NCBI GenBank assembly: GCA_023512835.1
Contig: CM042087.1
Span: 42,588,017-42,652,016, forward strand
Origin: Taxillus chinensis
Lineage: Eukaryota; Streptophyta; Magnoliopsida; Santalales; Loranthaceae
Length of the DNA stretch: 64,000 bases
Direction of reading: 5' to 3'
Below the pieces are notes generated by a model. The model made no database searches, had not been told where the DNA came from, and saw only the letters and a program-made list of their open reading frames with translations. Numbering within the stretch: position 1 is the first letter of the stretch; each line of letters begins with the position of its first letter. A program made the position numbers and the translations under genes. This document shows positions 1 through 12,960 of this stretch, piece after piece.

Positions 1-1690
1 TTGAAAAAAAAATCATGAAAGAATAATTCAAATAGCCTAGTAAAGATAAACATAATGTTGTTGGATAAGCATATAACAAATCATGATAACAATATAATAA
101 GACATGACGTAATAATAATATGAGATGAGAAATTCAATGAAAATTACATATAATATTATATAGAGAACATAACATATAAAAAAATATCATAAAATTTGAA
201 TTTATATTCTATACATCGTATTATAACATAATTATTAAAGTTTACTTCTCATATATCATAACATAACATATTATCTGGTAGATTGATTCACTTCAGTAAT
301 CTTATTTACTAATATATTGGAATTTTTTTTTACTAGTCATCAATTTACTTTATCCAAAACATAAAACATGATATAATGGAGTTAATATCATATGATTCAT
401 TATAATATATGCAAAGTAAATAACACACAATAATAATAATATATTCCAAGTATTTATATATTGGGAACATTTGCAACATATTAACAGGATGATTGATCAT
501 GTGTATATATAGTTGTGAACAATAAATACATGTATTTCCTTTTAATTATAATTTTTTTATGATAACAAGGTAACTAAAATAAGACGGTTTTACCGTTGTC
601 TTAAAAAATTATACAATATGTATAAATAGTATTTTGATTGAAAATAATTTTTAACGGATTTTAAAAGTTTTTCAAGACTTAGAACCGTCTTTATTTATAA
701 ATTACAGTAAAAAATTCACCTTAATTTTGTATTAATAAAAAAAGAGAGCTTCTTTAAAAGAGTTTTTAAAATGGTTTTCTTTGAGCTTCTAGTCTTCAGT
801 TGGAGTAAATGAGTTAATTACCGCCATCATCACATAGCCCCAAAGATTTCACGCAGTTCACAATTATTCTTTGTCAATCCCATGTCAGCATTGTCGCTAC
901 AAAGCTTAAGATTTATTTTAAATTTATTTAATAATTTATTTTAGCGAGAAGAGAGAGCCGGCTTAATTGTTTGATCAATAATGGGTAAGGGAGTGCATAA
1001 CCGATTTTTTTAAAAGTATTATCATGTTAATTTTATTATCTTAATACTTTTTCTCCAAATAAAGCAATAAATAAAATATAATTATTTTTAAAAAATATCA
1101 ATCTACAGTACTTTTAAAAGAAATTACTGTACTAAAAAATTATTAAAAAAAACAATGTTTGTTAAATTATAATTGTAAAAGTAATATTGATTCTAAATGT
1201 AAATATGTTTGGTAATAAAAACAATTTTATTGTAAATGATTAAAAAGACAAAAATATTACTTATTTTAGAAAATTTTAATTACATTAATGAGAACAGAAT
1301 TTGGGAATGACACAAAAAGAGACAACACGCTAAAAGAAACGACCGATAGAAAAGGGATGAATTTTGGGTATTTATAAATTTGACCGCTTTCTTTGATTTA
1401 TTTACAATATTTAAGATAAACGAATCATAAATTTTAAACTAAATTTTATTGATAGCTAAATATGCGTAGAAAAGATGTTCTCATCCTTTAGTAGTTCATA
1501 AAATTTTACCCTACAGAAGAAACAAAGAAAGAGTCTTAATGAACCGAATTTGGGCCTCCACTCCACCTTAGCATGCACTACGAAAGCGACCAATGTTAGT
1601 ATTGAATGTTCCTAGACATGAGTCTAACGTACCTACATGTCCTGTGAGGACCATAGGCATACATGTGACCATGATTGTTTGGTCAAATTA
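1..1690. other. AT-rich intergenic DNA
   Basis: No open frame of coding character and no recognisable RNA gene is visible. The stretch is strongly AT-rich with many short A and T runs. It lies downstream of the 3' end of the ubiquitin-like gene, and the part nearest 1,700 probably borders that gene's 3' UTR. Confidence 0.6.
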
Positions 1691-2159
1691 TGTCATCCAA
1701 CAGATCAATGTTGAAATAGGCATCAAAAAGGGAAAGCAAAAGCAAACAAGAAGCTCATGACATTCAACCCCCAAACACAGAAATGCAGACAAATTTTGAC
1801 CTGGCCAGAATGGTAGCACTAACATCGGTCCAGCCCCCGATCCACTGAATAGTTTAATATTTTCCCCGAAACATGCATAATTGCAAGCAGAAAGGGCCAC
1901 AACAAATCCTGAGGCGAGGCGAGCGAGGCCAATCCAAAAATGTTTACACTTCTTCCGTACGAGAGACGAACCTAAAAGATAATTATTACAAACATGTAAC
2001 TGATGTGCTCTGACTAGAAAGAAACTCTGCAAACCGACCAACCAGCAAACCCAACCTAATTTTTACATGGGATAACAAAGATTTTAACAGAGATCAAACC
2101 AAGAGAATTACCCTTCCGCCAAGGCCTCAACCCGTAAATATGTAAAAATTTGTTAAGTT

Positions 2160-5100
2160 TCAGGGCTTCTCTGCTGAACTGGAACTGCTCTGCAGTCGCT
2201 GATTTAAATCCCGTTTGATCATCTCCACATATTCCTGCATAAAAGCAAAAAAAAAAAAAAAACACACACACACACACTTTCATAAACATTCTGCCAACAA
2301 CTGTTTCTAAATTTGAGAAACGTTAAAAAGGGAATGAGAACGAAGACATTCATCACAGAGAATATCAGAAAGTAAAATACACATACGTCGGCCAGTTGCT
2401 CATCACTGCACAGCTCATCCATAAGATCTTCAGGAAAGGTTTCATTGGAAGATGCATGTGTAGTTTCAACCATCGCACGAAAAATATCGACAGGCGGATT
2501 ACAGTGGATAATTTCTTGCGTTACTCGTTGAAGGTCAATCTAGAAAACAGTGGAAAAAGAGGTTCCAACAAGAAAAAACATGATGAGAGAAGGCAGACAA
2601 CTCCTAATCCTCTTTCAAAAATAATCTTCCTAATAAAGGCAACATAAGATATAGAATTAGGACAAATCTACACCAAACAGTAACCATAAAGACAATCTAA
2701 GTTACCGTAGGTAAAAGCAAAAGAATCAACTAACATGAGGTAGTTGATTGACTTGCATCAACAGCATCATGGACAATTAAAATTGACTTGCATTTCAGGA
2801 ACCCACATAAGCTGTGAACAATATTATATCTCCGGAGAAAGACTTTCATTTGTCATGCCTTTAAAACTGGCCGGTTATTTAATTCAAAGGAATAACAGCA
2901 GGCTAAAAAAACACAAAAGCTACAAAGAAGCCCTATTGTATGTTCATAAATACCCGTAATGCACTTCCACTCATATTTATTGGTCAAAAGCAAAAGCAAT
3001 AAACTCAGAACATGCTATCAAGGGACGCACCAAAAGGAAGAGCCAGCTTTCGTTCTAAAAGGCTGAAGTGGCTCAGCTATTAATCGAACCATGAACCACC
3101 AAGAAGTAAGCACTTCATAATTTACAATTAATAATTATATCTTATGTTTGCATATATAAAAGACAAACAAAATACATATAGTACCTGTATAATTCAAATG
3201 TTTATCAATCAATTTGAGGAAATAGCATGACGCGTTTGTACTGAGAGGACACAAACCTGTGCATTATCATTGCCACTCAAATTATGCTCATCCTGTGCTA
3301 CTGCCCTGGGTCTCACATTTGAGAATTGTTCACCAGAGGCTGCCCCACCATTAATGGCACGCATCATTAAAGGCATCATCTGTTGAACCACCCCTGATAG
3401 ATCAAATCCATCATCTTCAATGCTGTTGAGAATCATGTTACCTGCGTCTTCACTAGACATTTGGTGCATCTGGTGTACAATTTGGTTGAGCATATTGCTC
3501 ATCATGGGGTTCTGAGTAATTTGTTCCATCATATTTCTCAAGACGTCAGGTGAGCCCCCAGCAAGATCCGTCACTCCACCCAATAAATTATCTATATGAG
3601 GACTCTGCAGAACATGGGACATGATGTTTGCAGCATCAACTTGGCCAGGGGGAATCTGCCCTCCCATGGGTAAAGAGGTCGTGATCTGATCAGGGGAAAG
3701 GGGTGGTTGACCTGAGGGCTCATTTCCATCTTCTCTACTAGACGTTGACACGCTCGATGCAAGAGATTGCAAAATCCGGTGGGCAGTTTGTTGATTCTGA
3801 TTTGTAGTATTACCAGAAGGTCCTTCACCACCCGTATGGCTTTGTGATTTTGATAGCTTGCTTCGACGCTGGTTCCATATAAATCAAACAAAAGTTTAGC
3901 GATCAATTTTGGTAACAAAACACGAAAACAAACAAAGCAATCATGAGCAAACTATGAAAACCAAAAAATGACAAAATATTTTATTTTATTCACAGAGAAA
4001 GACACCATGTTAGTTCAATGGGCCAAAAATAAGGGGTGATAACGTTTCGAGATAATATTTTAATTCTAAAGTACAAGAATTTCACTATAACAATATTTTC
4101 TATTGAAATTGCAATGGTAAATTTCCCCAAAAAAATCCAATGTCATTTTTTAATTCTATTGAAATTGCAATGAAGTTACAGTTCCACCCTTTGATAATTT
4201 AAGAAACTGACAAGCAAGATAAACTACAAGGCTCTTCATCCTCTAATTTGAGTTTTACCTTTAAACAAATGGATTTAACTCATGACTAGCATCTGGGATT
4301 TCTAAAAGTAATGTGCCCCGAGACAAGAGGTCATTAAAAGAGTAGAAAATAATATAACGAAATTTCCATCCTGATTTAAAATGCTACCTTAAGATTCTGT
4401 TTGAACATATACAATAGTGAACAACTATTCAACTAGGGTAATATTAAAAATCCAAACGAATAATTTCCTTTTATATATAACAGCTAATGAGTGAAATTTT
4501 AAAACAAGACAAGACAATTAATTTTATCAGTTGGTAATGCCCAAAAACCATGAAAGAATAATAGCCAGAGAAATAGCTTTTGCCTGACACCAATAAGTGT
4601 CAACCTAGTCAGTTGCTGAGAATATACAAGAGGGTATTTCATGAATCACAAGACAGGGGCAAGATTATCTTTTTGCAACAGAAACATACTCAGAAGAAGT
4701 ATCAATGAAAAGATGGGAATAATTAACATACCATGGGGTGTAAGCCTCCCAAACCTAATCCAAGAGGAACGCCTGAATTACCCATTGAACTATTTTCATT
4801 TTTATTTGGAACCTCTTCTGAAGCATTGAAGGAGTTATGTAAGGTTTCTCTCTCAGAAGAGTTCATGGATTCGCCTGTATTTCTGACTTCGCTGCATTCA
4901 GTGTTACCCTGGTAAAAAAACAAAAGATAGCCTTGACTTGCAAGGAAGTAGCAGTATTGTAGAACTAGGAGAGGAGAAGAAATAAGGATAGAAATATGAC
5001 AGAACATGAAACAGAGGGATGAAGAGGAAAAGGCTACAGCTCTTTCTTCAAATCTCAACTCATTCATAAAGTCAAATCTAATAAACCTCATTACATAAAG

Positions 5101-8100
5101 CGCTTTCATAGACTAACCTAACTCAAGAAACAAGATAAGCATTTTTAAAACCCTAAATAATAATAAATATTGGTTTCCTAACATAACAAATTCCAAAATA
5201 TTACTTCCCTAATAGGGTAGATTCTAATAAAAAAACATTACAACATCAGAAAGGATATCTCGTGCATGTGTATGGATCTGAAAGGAACTATATGTACAGA
5301 AATTTACTGTACAACCTGAATGAACTAAAATAATTCTGTATCAAACAAGTTAAGGAAAGGTACCTCATAAAATTAAACATTGTGATTAACATACCTTTTG
5401 ATCTTCCGCGCTGCTGGGCTGTCCAATCCCAATATCATTTGCATTGTGTGCAGTACTCCTTGATGTGCCTCCTTTCAGACAATGCAGATTAAGATCAAAT
5501 ATAAATTTTAGAGCTAAAAAAATAAATTTCTAAATTTTTCATTTCAAAATTTATTACCGAATTTAATTAAAATAAAGATGTTACATACTAGATTAGATAG
5601 AATTTTTTTTCAATTTGTATACCTAAAAATATGACAGAAAAAAATTTTACACTTCAAAATTTCTGTATTATGGAAACAAATCAAAAAGTTCACTGTCTCT
5701 AAATTATGAGTCATAGTAAAAGTATCATCTTTTGATATTTAGTTCCCAACACACTTGATTACTCCATCAGATGGGACAGTTTATCATTATTTAAAAAACA
5801 CCTGAAGTGTGGAAACCATGATTAGGAACACTTCATTGTTTATAAACACCTTTTATAGTTGTTTAAAAACAACTATTAATGACACTTGATGTTTATAAAC
5901 ACTTTGTTTATAAAGAAAAACGAAATTTAAAAAAAAAAACCACCAAAATACCCTGCTACTTAGATTTTAACATTATATTGTCTACCTATCTATTGTCCAC
6001 CAAAATACACTAAATTAGTAGACTACTTATACACCTCCCAGTTCCCAACCCCATATAGGCTTCCTATGTTTTTCAATGCCGAATTATTATATAAATGCTG
6101 TCCATGAATAAAACAATAACCAAACTACAACCATAGAAACAGCCTGTATCTATCAACCTGATGAAACCTGGCTCTGTCCTCCTATATTATCAACGCGATT
6201 TCGGAGTAGTGAATTCATTGCAGCAACTACATGGGATAGTGGATTTGTGCCTGGAGGTGCTCGAGTAGTAGAAACACCCGGTTCTGTTACACCAGAAACT
6301 GCAGCTCCCGTCGAATGAGATGGAACAGCGGCAGCAACTATGTTACTCCCAGGCACGACCAACGGTGTGCCAGAATGACTAACAGCAGTTCCATTAACAA
6401 GTTCACCTGGTGTTCCTTCCCCATTACCTGCCCTGCTACCAACTGAAAAGGAAGTAGGTTCAGCTAAATAGCCTGACTGGAATGGACGAATAAGTTAACT
6501 CTTATTATTATAAATATAGTTTAGTGTGAAATCTTGTTCTCCATACCAGCATGTATATGAATGTTTATATTTCTCGCAGCATTTCCAATACCAATTGGAC
6601 CGAGCATCCCAGGATTCGATGGAGTGGAATTGTTAGGGCCAAAGAATGAGCCAGTCTGAAGGGGAAATGGCTGCCAAAAAACAATTTCATGCGTAATATG
6701 TTTGATCGAGGTGGCCAATTGGGACATGGAGTACATCGAGTACAATTAAAAAGTAATATTATTATGACATCTTTTAATTGATTATTGAAAATTCCGAGTA
6801 ACGAAAATACCTAAGATACATGACCTTAAATGAACAGTAAAATTAACCCCTCAAATTCTATATCAAATGCAGAACCTTGTTGAACACACCTGTACCATTA
6901 TAGGATTAGGCCCCATAGGAGATATATAAACAGCAGGCCCGGCATTAATAAAAGAATCAGCCTGAAAATTGCATAAAGAATTTTTTAAAAAAAACTTTGA
7001 ATAAGTTTTTTTTAAAAAAACTAAACTAATACCAAGCAAAGGATTTCAAGCATACAGAAGACTGCCCCAATCGCAGTGTCAGAATGGTACGACCAAGCTC
7101 TAAAAAAAGAGCACCCAGATGTTGCATTGCAAGACCAAGTTGCAGAGATTCTGCCTGAATTTGACCCCTAATAGTAGGCTCAGTTTCAACCCCCTCATTC
7201 TCCAATCTCCCTGCAAGATGCTACAGAGTTGCAGCAAATTACCAAAAAGAAAATATCAGATAGGGTTGAAACACACAGAACAAAATATAAATGCCCAAAC
7301 TAAAAAAAAAAAAAACAAATGCAAATATTACTGCATTTGATACTCATCAATTAAAAAAAGGAAAATAAATGGTATCTAAAACTAGACTTTTTAACACTGA
7401 CATGCACATTGATAACATAAATTCTCATATCAGTCAATTATGGTAGGATCAGAGCGACAAAGGTTTTTAACCATTATGTGCCATGATGGGGGAGGCATCC
7501 CTATAAGTAATTTTTCCAGTCGAGCCAAGAAGAGAACTATTCTACTCAAGTTTATACAAGAAGATAAAGCTTTCACGTATCTACTGCAATATATAATACA
7601 AAGTTTGCACGTTTTCATTTTTTCTTCAAAATAATATAGGGTGTCCAAACCAAAGGCTAGTCCCATTGAAGGAAAGCGAACAACCCTAATCCACATCTGT
7701 CAGGTAACTGGGTATGTTTGTCTCTAACTAACTAAATATCATAAACAGGTCACATTACTTTGCACCTCATTTATACAGTAATGCAAACAATCAATGCCAT
7801 AGACAACAACAATAATTTCACACCTAATGAACTTCCATTCAATTTAAAGTCCGTATTAACTGCCTTCTAAACGTTGAACCTTGACAATACAGTAGAATTA
7901 CTGTCTTGTAACCCTGGAGATCACGGGGCGGCTTGAGTCGCTCTTGCAAAAAATAATAATAATAATAAGGGGCAGTTGCGTACAATTGGCCCACGTATGC
8001 CCCAACCCCTTCCTAGACTCCGCACATAACAGGAGCATTGTACACTGAGTTTGCCCTTTATTAAGTGCCTTCTAAAGCTCAAATGCAATCAATGAGAAAT

Positions 8101-11100
8101 CAACTATGCTTCACTAGAGACATAACTTGCAGATATATTTGAACACTACATGATAATCTATTGTCAGGCGTGCTTTGTGCAAAATATTGAGGCATGGAGG
8201 AGGCTGCATGCTCAGAGACAAAGCAAGTTGTTGTTACGTTCAGTCCTCTTAATGGTCTTTTGGGCGATGTAATTGCCAAGTCTTTGAGAACCCAGAGAAT
8301 AGCATCCAATGTGTAAAAGGAGAGGCATGGGCTCTATTGTTAGATGTGGGTATCTGCAATAAAATTTCTCCTTTTTCAATTTAAAACACAAAAAAAAAAG
8401 TAAGAAAGTGAAGCTAGAAAACTTCTAATCTCAAAACCTGTGACATGCTATAGGGTGGCATAAAACATAGATAAATGTTTGCAAAATATAAAAAACTTCA
8501 ATTTAGGGGCTATTGGGATTTCTTTTCAATACTATTTTTTTGTTTTCAAAATCAAACTTTTTTGGGAACTTATTTGGCTTAGCTTACTTTGTTTTCTAAT
8601 TTTTAAAACTAGTTTTGAAAATAAACCTTGAGAACAGATTTTAGAATACAGATTAAAGTTATTTTCCACGTTTTTTCAAAACACGAGAATATGCAATTCA
8701 TTAATGTCATAATTGTATAATAATTCTCCCCTTCTTTTTTCTCTCCTGCAGAATGTGTAGCCCCCATGGCCCTCCCTCTCTCTCTCTCTCTCTCTCTCTT
8801 TTAAACTGTAGCTAGAATTGAACCTGAACAAGAAGCAAATCGCTTCTTCCGGGCAAACATTGCGTGCAGGACAGGAGTATTCAACCAACCATGGGCTGCA
8901 TGGTGTTGAAACTGGACTATGAAGACACCATGCGGCAATGCAAAGAGCGGCAATGCCTCCGCCTCACCAGTGCCACCCTCTCTGCCTTTCTCGCCAACAA
9001 GCCCCTCCAGATCCTTGCTCCACCCCCTCCGGTCATCCTCCCAAACCATCGTTCTCTCGCTTCTCCACATTCCTTTCAAGCCATCCCTCCACCGCCCGTC
9101 CTCTCCTCACTCCCAGTTCCTCCAATGTTCCTCTCCATCCCAACCATAGCCAAAAACTAAAATCCAACCTTCCCTCATCCTTACCAATGAAGGACCTGTG
9201 GGGCAAACAGCGGCTGAAGAAACACCAAAGGTGGTTGATATCTGCAATGTAACGATCTTGCATGGTTTGTGTTTTTGGAAACCATTCTCCAAAACAAGTT
9301 TTAAACATTTTGTTTTCAAAAAGTTTCTTTTCGAAAACAGTTGCCAAATACACATTTTGGTTTTTTGTTCTTAAAATTGTTTTTAAAACCTTATTTAAAA
9401 AACTGTTTTTGAAAACAAGAATTCAAAAAAAAACAAAAAACAAATAGGCCTTCACTGACCAGGCTTCTTCTGGCCATAAAACATTAACAAAGATATGGTA
9501 CAGGCAAAATATAAAAAACTAACTTACTAACTAGATTAATTGAAGCAAAATAGAAAGCTTTCGCAGATCTAAGCCTAGCAGAAATATTAGTGTTTTTCTA
9601 CTGACCAAGCATAATTGATAAAATAAATAAATAAATAAATGGTAGTAGTTTGGAAATACACATCAAATAATGCAATATAGCACTCCACACAACAAAAAAA
9701 CAGTTAAGTAATGAGGACTTAGAAGTTAATTATAACATGAAAAGCTAAGATAGAAACATACTGAGAGTGATCCAACAACATGATCATTCAACAACCGCTG
9801 GGCCTGTCGCAGGACAATGCCCAACGCTTCAACTGTAGGCAATCCCCTTGCATCAGAAGGTAATTCCACTCTAGGTATATCAGATATGTTGGCCAGTGAT
9901 GGATTCCCTACATGTCAAAGAAAAATTATTACATGCACATCAAAATCAAATATTCAAGCACTTAAATTATTACCATTAAGTGAAAATGATAGCTCCAACC
10001 GATTCATGAACTCAGAGAGTGTGATCAGGGAATTAGTTATAGGCTGAAATTCAAAACAAAAAAAGGGTAAAAGCGTAATCAACAGATAGGGAGCAGCCAA
10101 AAGTATAAATTGTATATTGCAATATTAAAGCTACTACCGCTTGCAGCGAGGACATAGGTGGTACGGTTAATCCTGGAAGAGGGATTTGCACTGGAATTGC
10201 ATCTGGACCCCGAGAATGATTTCCCGTAGGGACCTGATTGCCAGCAGTGCCCTCAGTTTCGTTCCCCTGAGAAGCCTGTACATGCATAAAAAACACATGA
10301 ACATTCTTCAATTTTTAGCGTGTGAATCAGGGGCATTAGGAAGATCAGGCTTTTGTGTCACTTGCTACACAACCATAAATGCACGCAAACATTCTTCAAA
10401 TTTTAGCATGTGAATCAGGGGCATTATTGTGTATTGCCTGTTTGTTTTCCTCACAGATATTTATTAATTAAGTACTAAAACATCATCGCTCATAGGCTTC
10501 CACCTCAACTCATATTTGATTCCTTGGTTAAACAGTCAAAATCAAGGGAAAACAATGTTCTCATTCATACTTTACTAAAATATAAACATAAATCTGAATC
10601 CTGCAAGGGAAAAAACAAACACTCAACAGTATCAAGGTGCACCTTAATTTATACGTCACCAATGTACTACTCACCTGCACATTAGGCTGTGCAAAACCAG
10701 CAGTGGTTGATTGACTCCCAATTCCAATGGAGTTTAAAACTGCTCCAATTACCTAAAATCAAGCAACATAAAATATTTCTCGCAAGAGCAATCAACAACT
10801 AGAAAAGTATTATAATATGAAACACATCATTATTATAGATAATGAAAGGGGGGAAACAAGAAAAGCCTCACCCTACCAAGGTCTGGGACTACACTTTCAC
10901 CCTGTTCCCCAACGTTGAAGGTCCCGAGAACAACACTATGTGAAATTTGACCAACACGACTTCGAGGTCCACCAGCACTAGCATCATTTCCTTTAAAAAA
11001 AAAGTGCAAGTGAGAGATCTTAAAATTTCCCAAAATGTTATCTGGCCAGAATGAGCTTCGGATAATGCATGAAAAACATTGAAAACAAGAACCTGAGTTC

Positions 11101-12244
11101 CTGTTATTCCCATTTGCCTCCCCTGAGTTATCCCCTGAGCCAACCTGTGATTGCCTCACAACTAAATGAAAGGTATCATCATTTTCTACATCTACATCCA
11201 ATAAGGAAATCAATTTCATGAAGCCATAGTGACCAGACACAGGAATATTAACAACAATATGAAAATGAAACAGGCCACATCAATCAACAATGAACTACAT
11301 GCCATTAAATAATTGGCTAACAGGATAGATGATGACTTGTATATTATTTCAATCCATGTTAGCAGGCTCTGTCTGCCTTCAACATAAAATACAACTACCT
11401 TCATATTATTTTCTTGAACTTGAACAAATTTTTTAAAGCTGTTGAAAGATGAAACAAACAAAGTAATGAGCCGTCAGTAACATAAAATTTAGCTATAAAC
11501 GCAATGGTATATCCATACCAATGTTAGTCAATTGTTATAAGTGACCCCGTAAAGCATTATTGCACAATCTATTTTCTTAAGTTATGAACACAAAAGTATT
11601 ATACCTAAAACAAAGAATAAAAAGATCAAACATGCGGGATACTAAAACAAGCGTGGAATAATGAAACACCACAAACTCTTTGGATGCTAGCCAATAGCGA
11701 AATTACATAATTGCTCATATCTGACAGCAGCCAAATGTATAACAGATTTGTATGGTATTTTTTCTTAACAATAGGTTAGGATACGGTACTCGGAGAGGGG
11801 GTGATCATCCTTTAACACCTTTCCCCTAAAAATCAGTCGTTGCTGCCCAACCTGAACACCCACTTCTTGAGCTATTTTCTCTTTAAATGATGACACCAGC
11901 ATCTGGAGATGGGGAGAGAGCAGTGACAAAAAAAAAACATAATTACAACATCTGAAAAACAAATAAACCAGGAAAATAACATAAGCGAGGAAGTAGTCTG
12001 AAATTCAAGTTCAATGCCCAATTAACTAACATTATCTGCTTATATCCACACAAGAAAATAGGGGTATTCGGCAGCAAGTGGGTAAATCAAAAATAAAGAT
12101 AAAATTGAAACGTACACTCTTGTCCACATGAAAGCCGTAGATTTGTGAATCTAGGGTTTTGACATTGAGTTTAACTGTGGTTTCTAAACTTTCAGCAGAA
12201 TTGCCACTATTGCTGGAGGCCTCGCCGGGGTGTTGTTCCGCCAT
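2160..12244 (-). CDS. CIP73: Ubiquitin-like domain protein, BAG6/CIP73 type
   Basis: Seventeen exons join to an 888-residue protein: 12244-12116, 11902-11785, 11191-11093, 10990-10872, 10752-10675, 10275-10138, 10043-9974, 9907-9762, 7220-7056, 6961-6890, 6670-6547, 6472-6158, 5471-5395, 4908-4732, 3868-3257, 2539-2387, 2234-2160. All junctions are GT-AG and in phase. Residues about 23-97 form a ubiquitin-like fold (VGQQRLIFRGKVLKDD, then HLVVRQ). The middle is low-complexity and rich in Gly, Ser, Asn and Pro. The 204-residue exon 15 is rich in Met and Gln (NMMEQITQNPMMSNML). The best family match is Lotus CIP73, a partner of the symbiosis kinase CCaMK, and its Arabidopsis homologue; animal BAG6 is the distant relative. 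A chaperone or ubiquitin-linked role is inferred from the family. The exon 12 acceptor is ambiguous: AG sites further downstream would shorten it by several residues. Start chosen at MAEQHPGE. Confidence 0.9.
7905..8065 (+). mobile_element. Au-type SINE copy
   Basis: The stretch has the order typical of the plant Au SINE: a tRNA-derived head with GGAGATCACGGG, a CTCTTGCAAAA block, then GTTGCGTACAATTGGCCCACGT, CTAGACTCCGCACATAACAGG and a tail ending TTTGCCCTTTA. An (AAT)n expansion interrupts the middle. It sits in the big intron between exons 8 and 9 of the CIP73-like gene. Recognition is from memory of the family consensus; no alignment was run. Confidence 0.7.
8770..8800 (+). repeat. (CT)n microsatellite
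   Basis: About 14 CT units, located just upstream of the DUF630 relic inside the CIP73-like intron; it may derive from the 5' UTR of the captured gene. Confidence 0.85.
8891..9160 (+). pseudogene. DUF630-type gene fragment, N-terminus only
   Basis: The frame starting at the ATG at 8891 reads MGCMVLKLDYEDTMRQCKER, which matches the family opening MGC-x3-LD-x-ED-x-VRRCKERR of DUF630/DUF632 plant proteins. About 25 residues usual in the family are then missing, and it resumes at LRLTSATLSAFLANKPL, the next conserved block. A proline-rich stretch follows and the frame stops at 9160. The DUF632 half is absent. It lies inside, and antisense to, the intron between exons 8 and 9 of the CIP73-like gene. 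It comes from a different subfamily than the intact DUF630/DUF632 gene at 58.9-62.3 kb. A (CT)n run lies just upstream at 8770-8800. Confidence 0.6.
10301..10426 (+). repeat. Two 38-bp direct repeats in an intron
   Basis: A motif beginning ACATTCTTCAA and ending GAATCAGGGGCATTA occurs at 10301-10338 and again at 10389-10426, with only a few differences. It lies in the intron between exons 5 and 6 of the CIP73-like gene. It is a local duplication with no visible function. Confidence 0.7.
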
Positions 12245-12960
12245 AGGGTTTATATTAAACCAAGCGCTGAGACAATACAAACAAAAAAAATGAACACTAA
12301 CAAGATAATAACATTACCTTAGAATCAAAAATTACACTTAAAAAAAGAAAAGAAAATTGCTTAACATGAGTGCAACGAGAACTCCATAAAATAAATTTAA
12401 AAAAAAAAAAACAGACAGACAGACAGACAGGAGAGTTCGGTTCCCTTAGATTGAGACACAGACATAAATCTCTATATTCATTAAAACACTCAAAACAAAT
12501 TATCCAACGGGTCGTGAAGGCATTCAAACTCGCGCAGGATGGGAAGCATGAAACACCCGTTATTTTTGATGTACAGACCGTACTAGGATTAAAACATGTA
12601 CGATGTCGAACTGAAACCGCCCACCAAAGCCACGTTGGGTTTAAAGAGAAATGAAGCATCTTTTTTTTAGGGTTTGCGAAAGCTTCACAGGAAAAAAAAA
12701 ATGCAACAAGCGATGGGCGAGTAAATAAATACATGGAGCCAGACGAATGAACGCGGGAAGGGAACAGAACCGAACCGAACCGAACCAAACCTGAGCTGAG
12801 TCGACAGTTGAATTCGATCTCCGAGGGAAACGACAGACGACGAGGGATCCTCGACCTGTGCTTGTGGGTTAACGAGGTTTTAGGTTTTGCGTGCACGAAG
12901 CAAATGGAATTGAAGTCTGAAGTTGGGTTCGCAGAGGGGCCCACTCGTGCGCAGCGCGAT
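12245..12960 (-). promoter_or_regulatory. 5' leader and promoter region of the CIP73-like gene
   Basis: The sequence upstream of the start codon has an acceptor-like CTCAG about 25 bases before the ATG. A GC-richer block at about 12,700-12,950 fits a non-coding first exon. A 5' UTR intron is therefore likely but not proven. The long open frame on this strand here lacks family similarity and is treated as leader, not protein. Confidence 0.4.

Larger units (their letters stand above)
8505..9455. mobile_element. Probable gene-carrying DNA transposon remnant in intron
   Basis: Two AT-rich arms full of TTTTCAAAA/GTTTTCAAAA motifs (about 8505-8665 and 9262-9455) face each other in roughly inverted orientation. 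The left end reads GGGCTATTGGG, and the right end read in reverse gives GGCCTATTTG. Between them lies a GC-rich block with a coding-like DUF630 start. This is the arrangement expected of a non-autonomous TIR element that picked up a gene fragment. The ends are approximate and no clean target duplication was found. Confidence 0.4.

Noticed and set aside
8864..9252. Three overlapping plus-strand frames and one minus frame in the CIP73 intron as real genes
   Set aside because: Only the frame beginning MGCMVLKLD shows family similarity, and it is truncated and internally deleted; the others are shadows.
12297..12944. Long minus-strand open frame of about 215 codons before the CIP73-like gene
   Set aside because: It overlaps the inferred leader and promoter, has erratic composition, no family similarity and no splice logic joining it to the gene.
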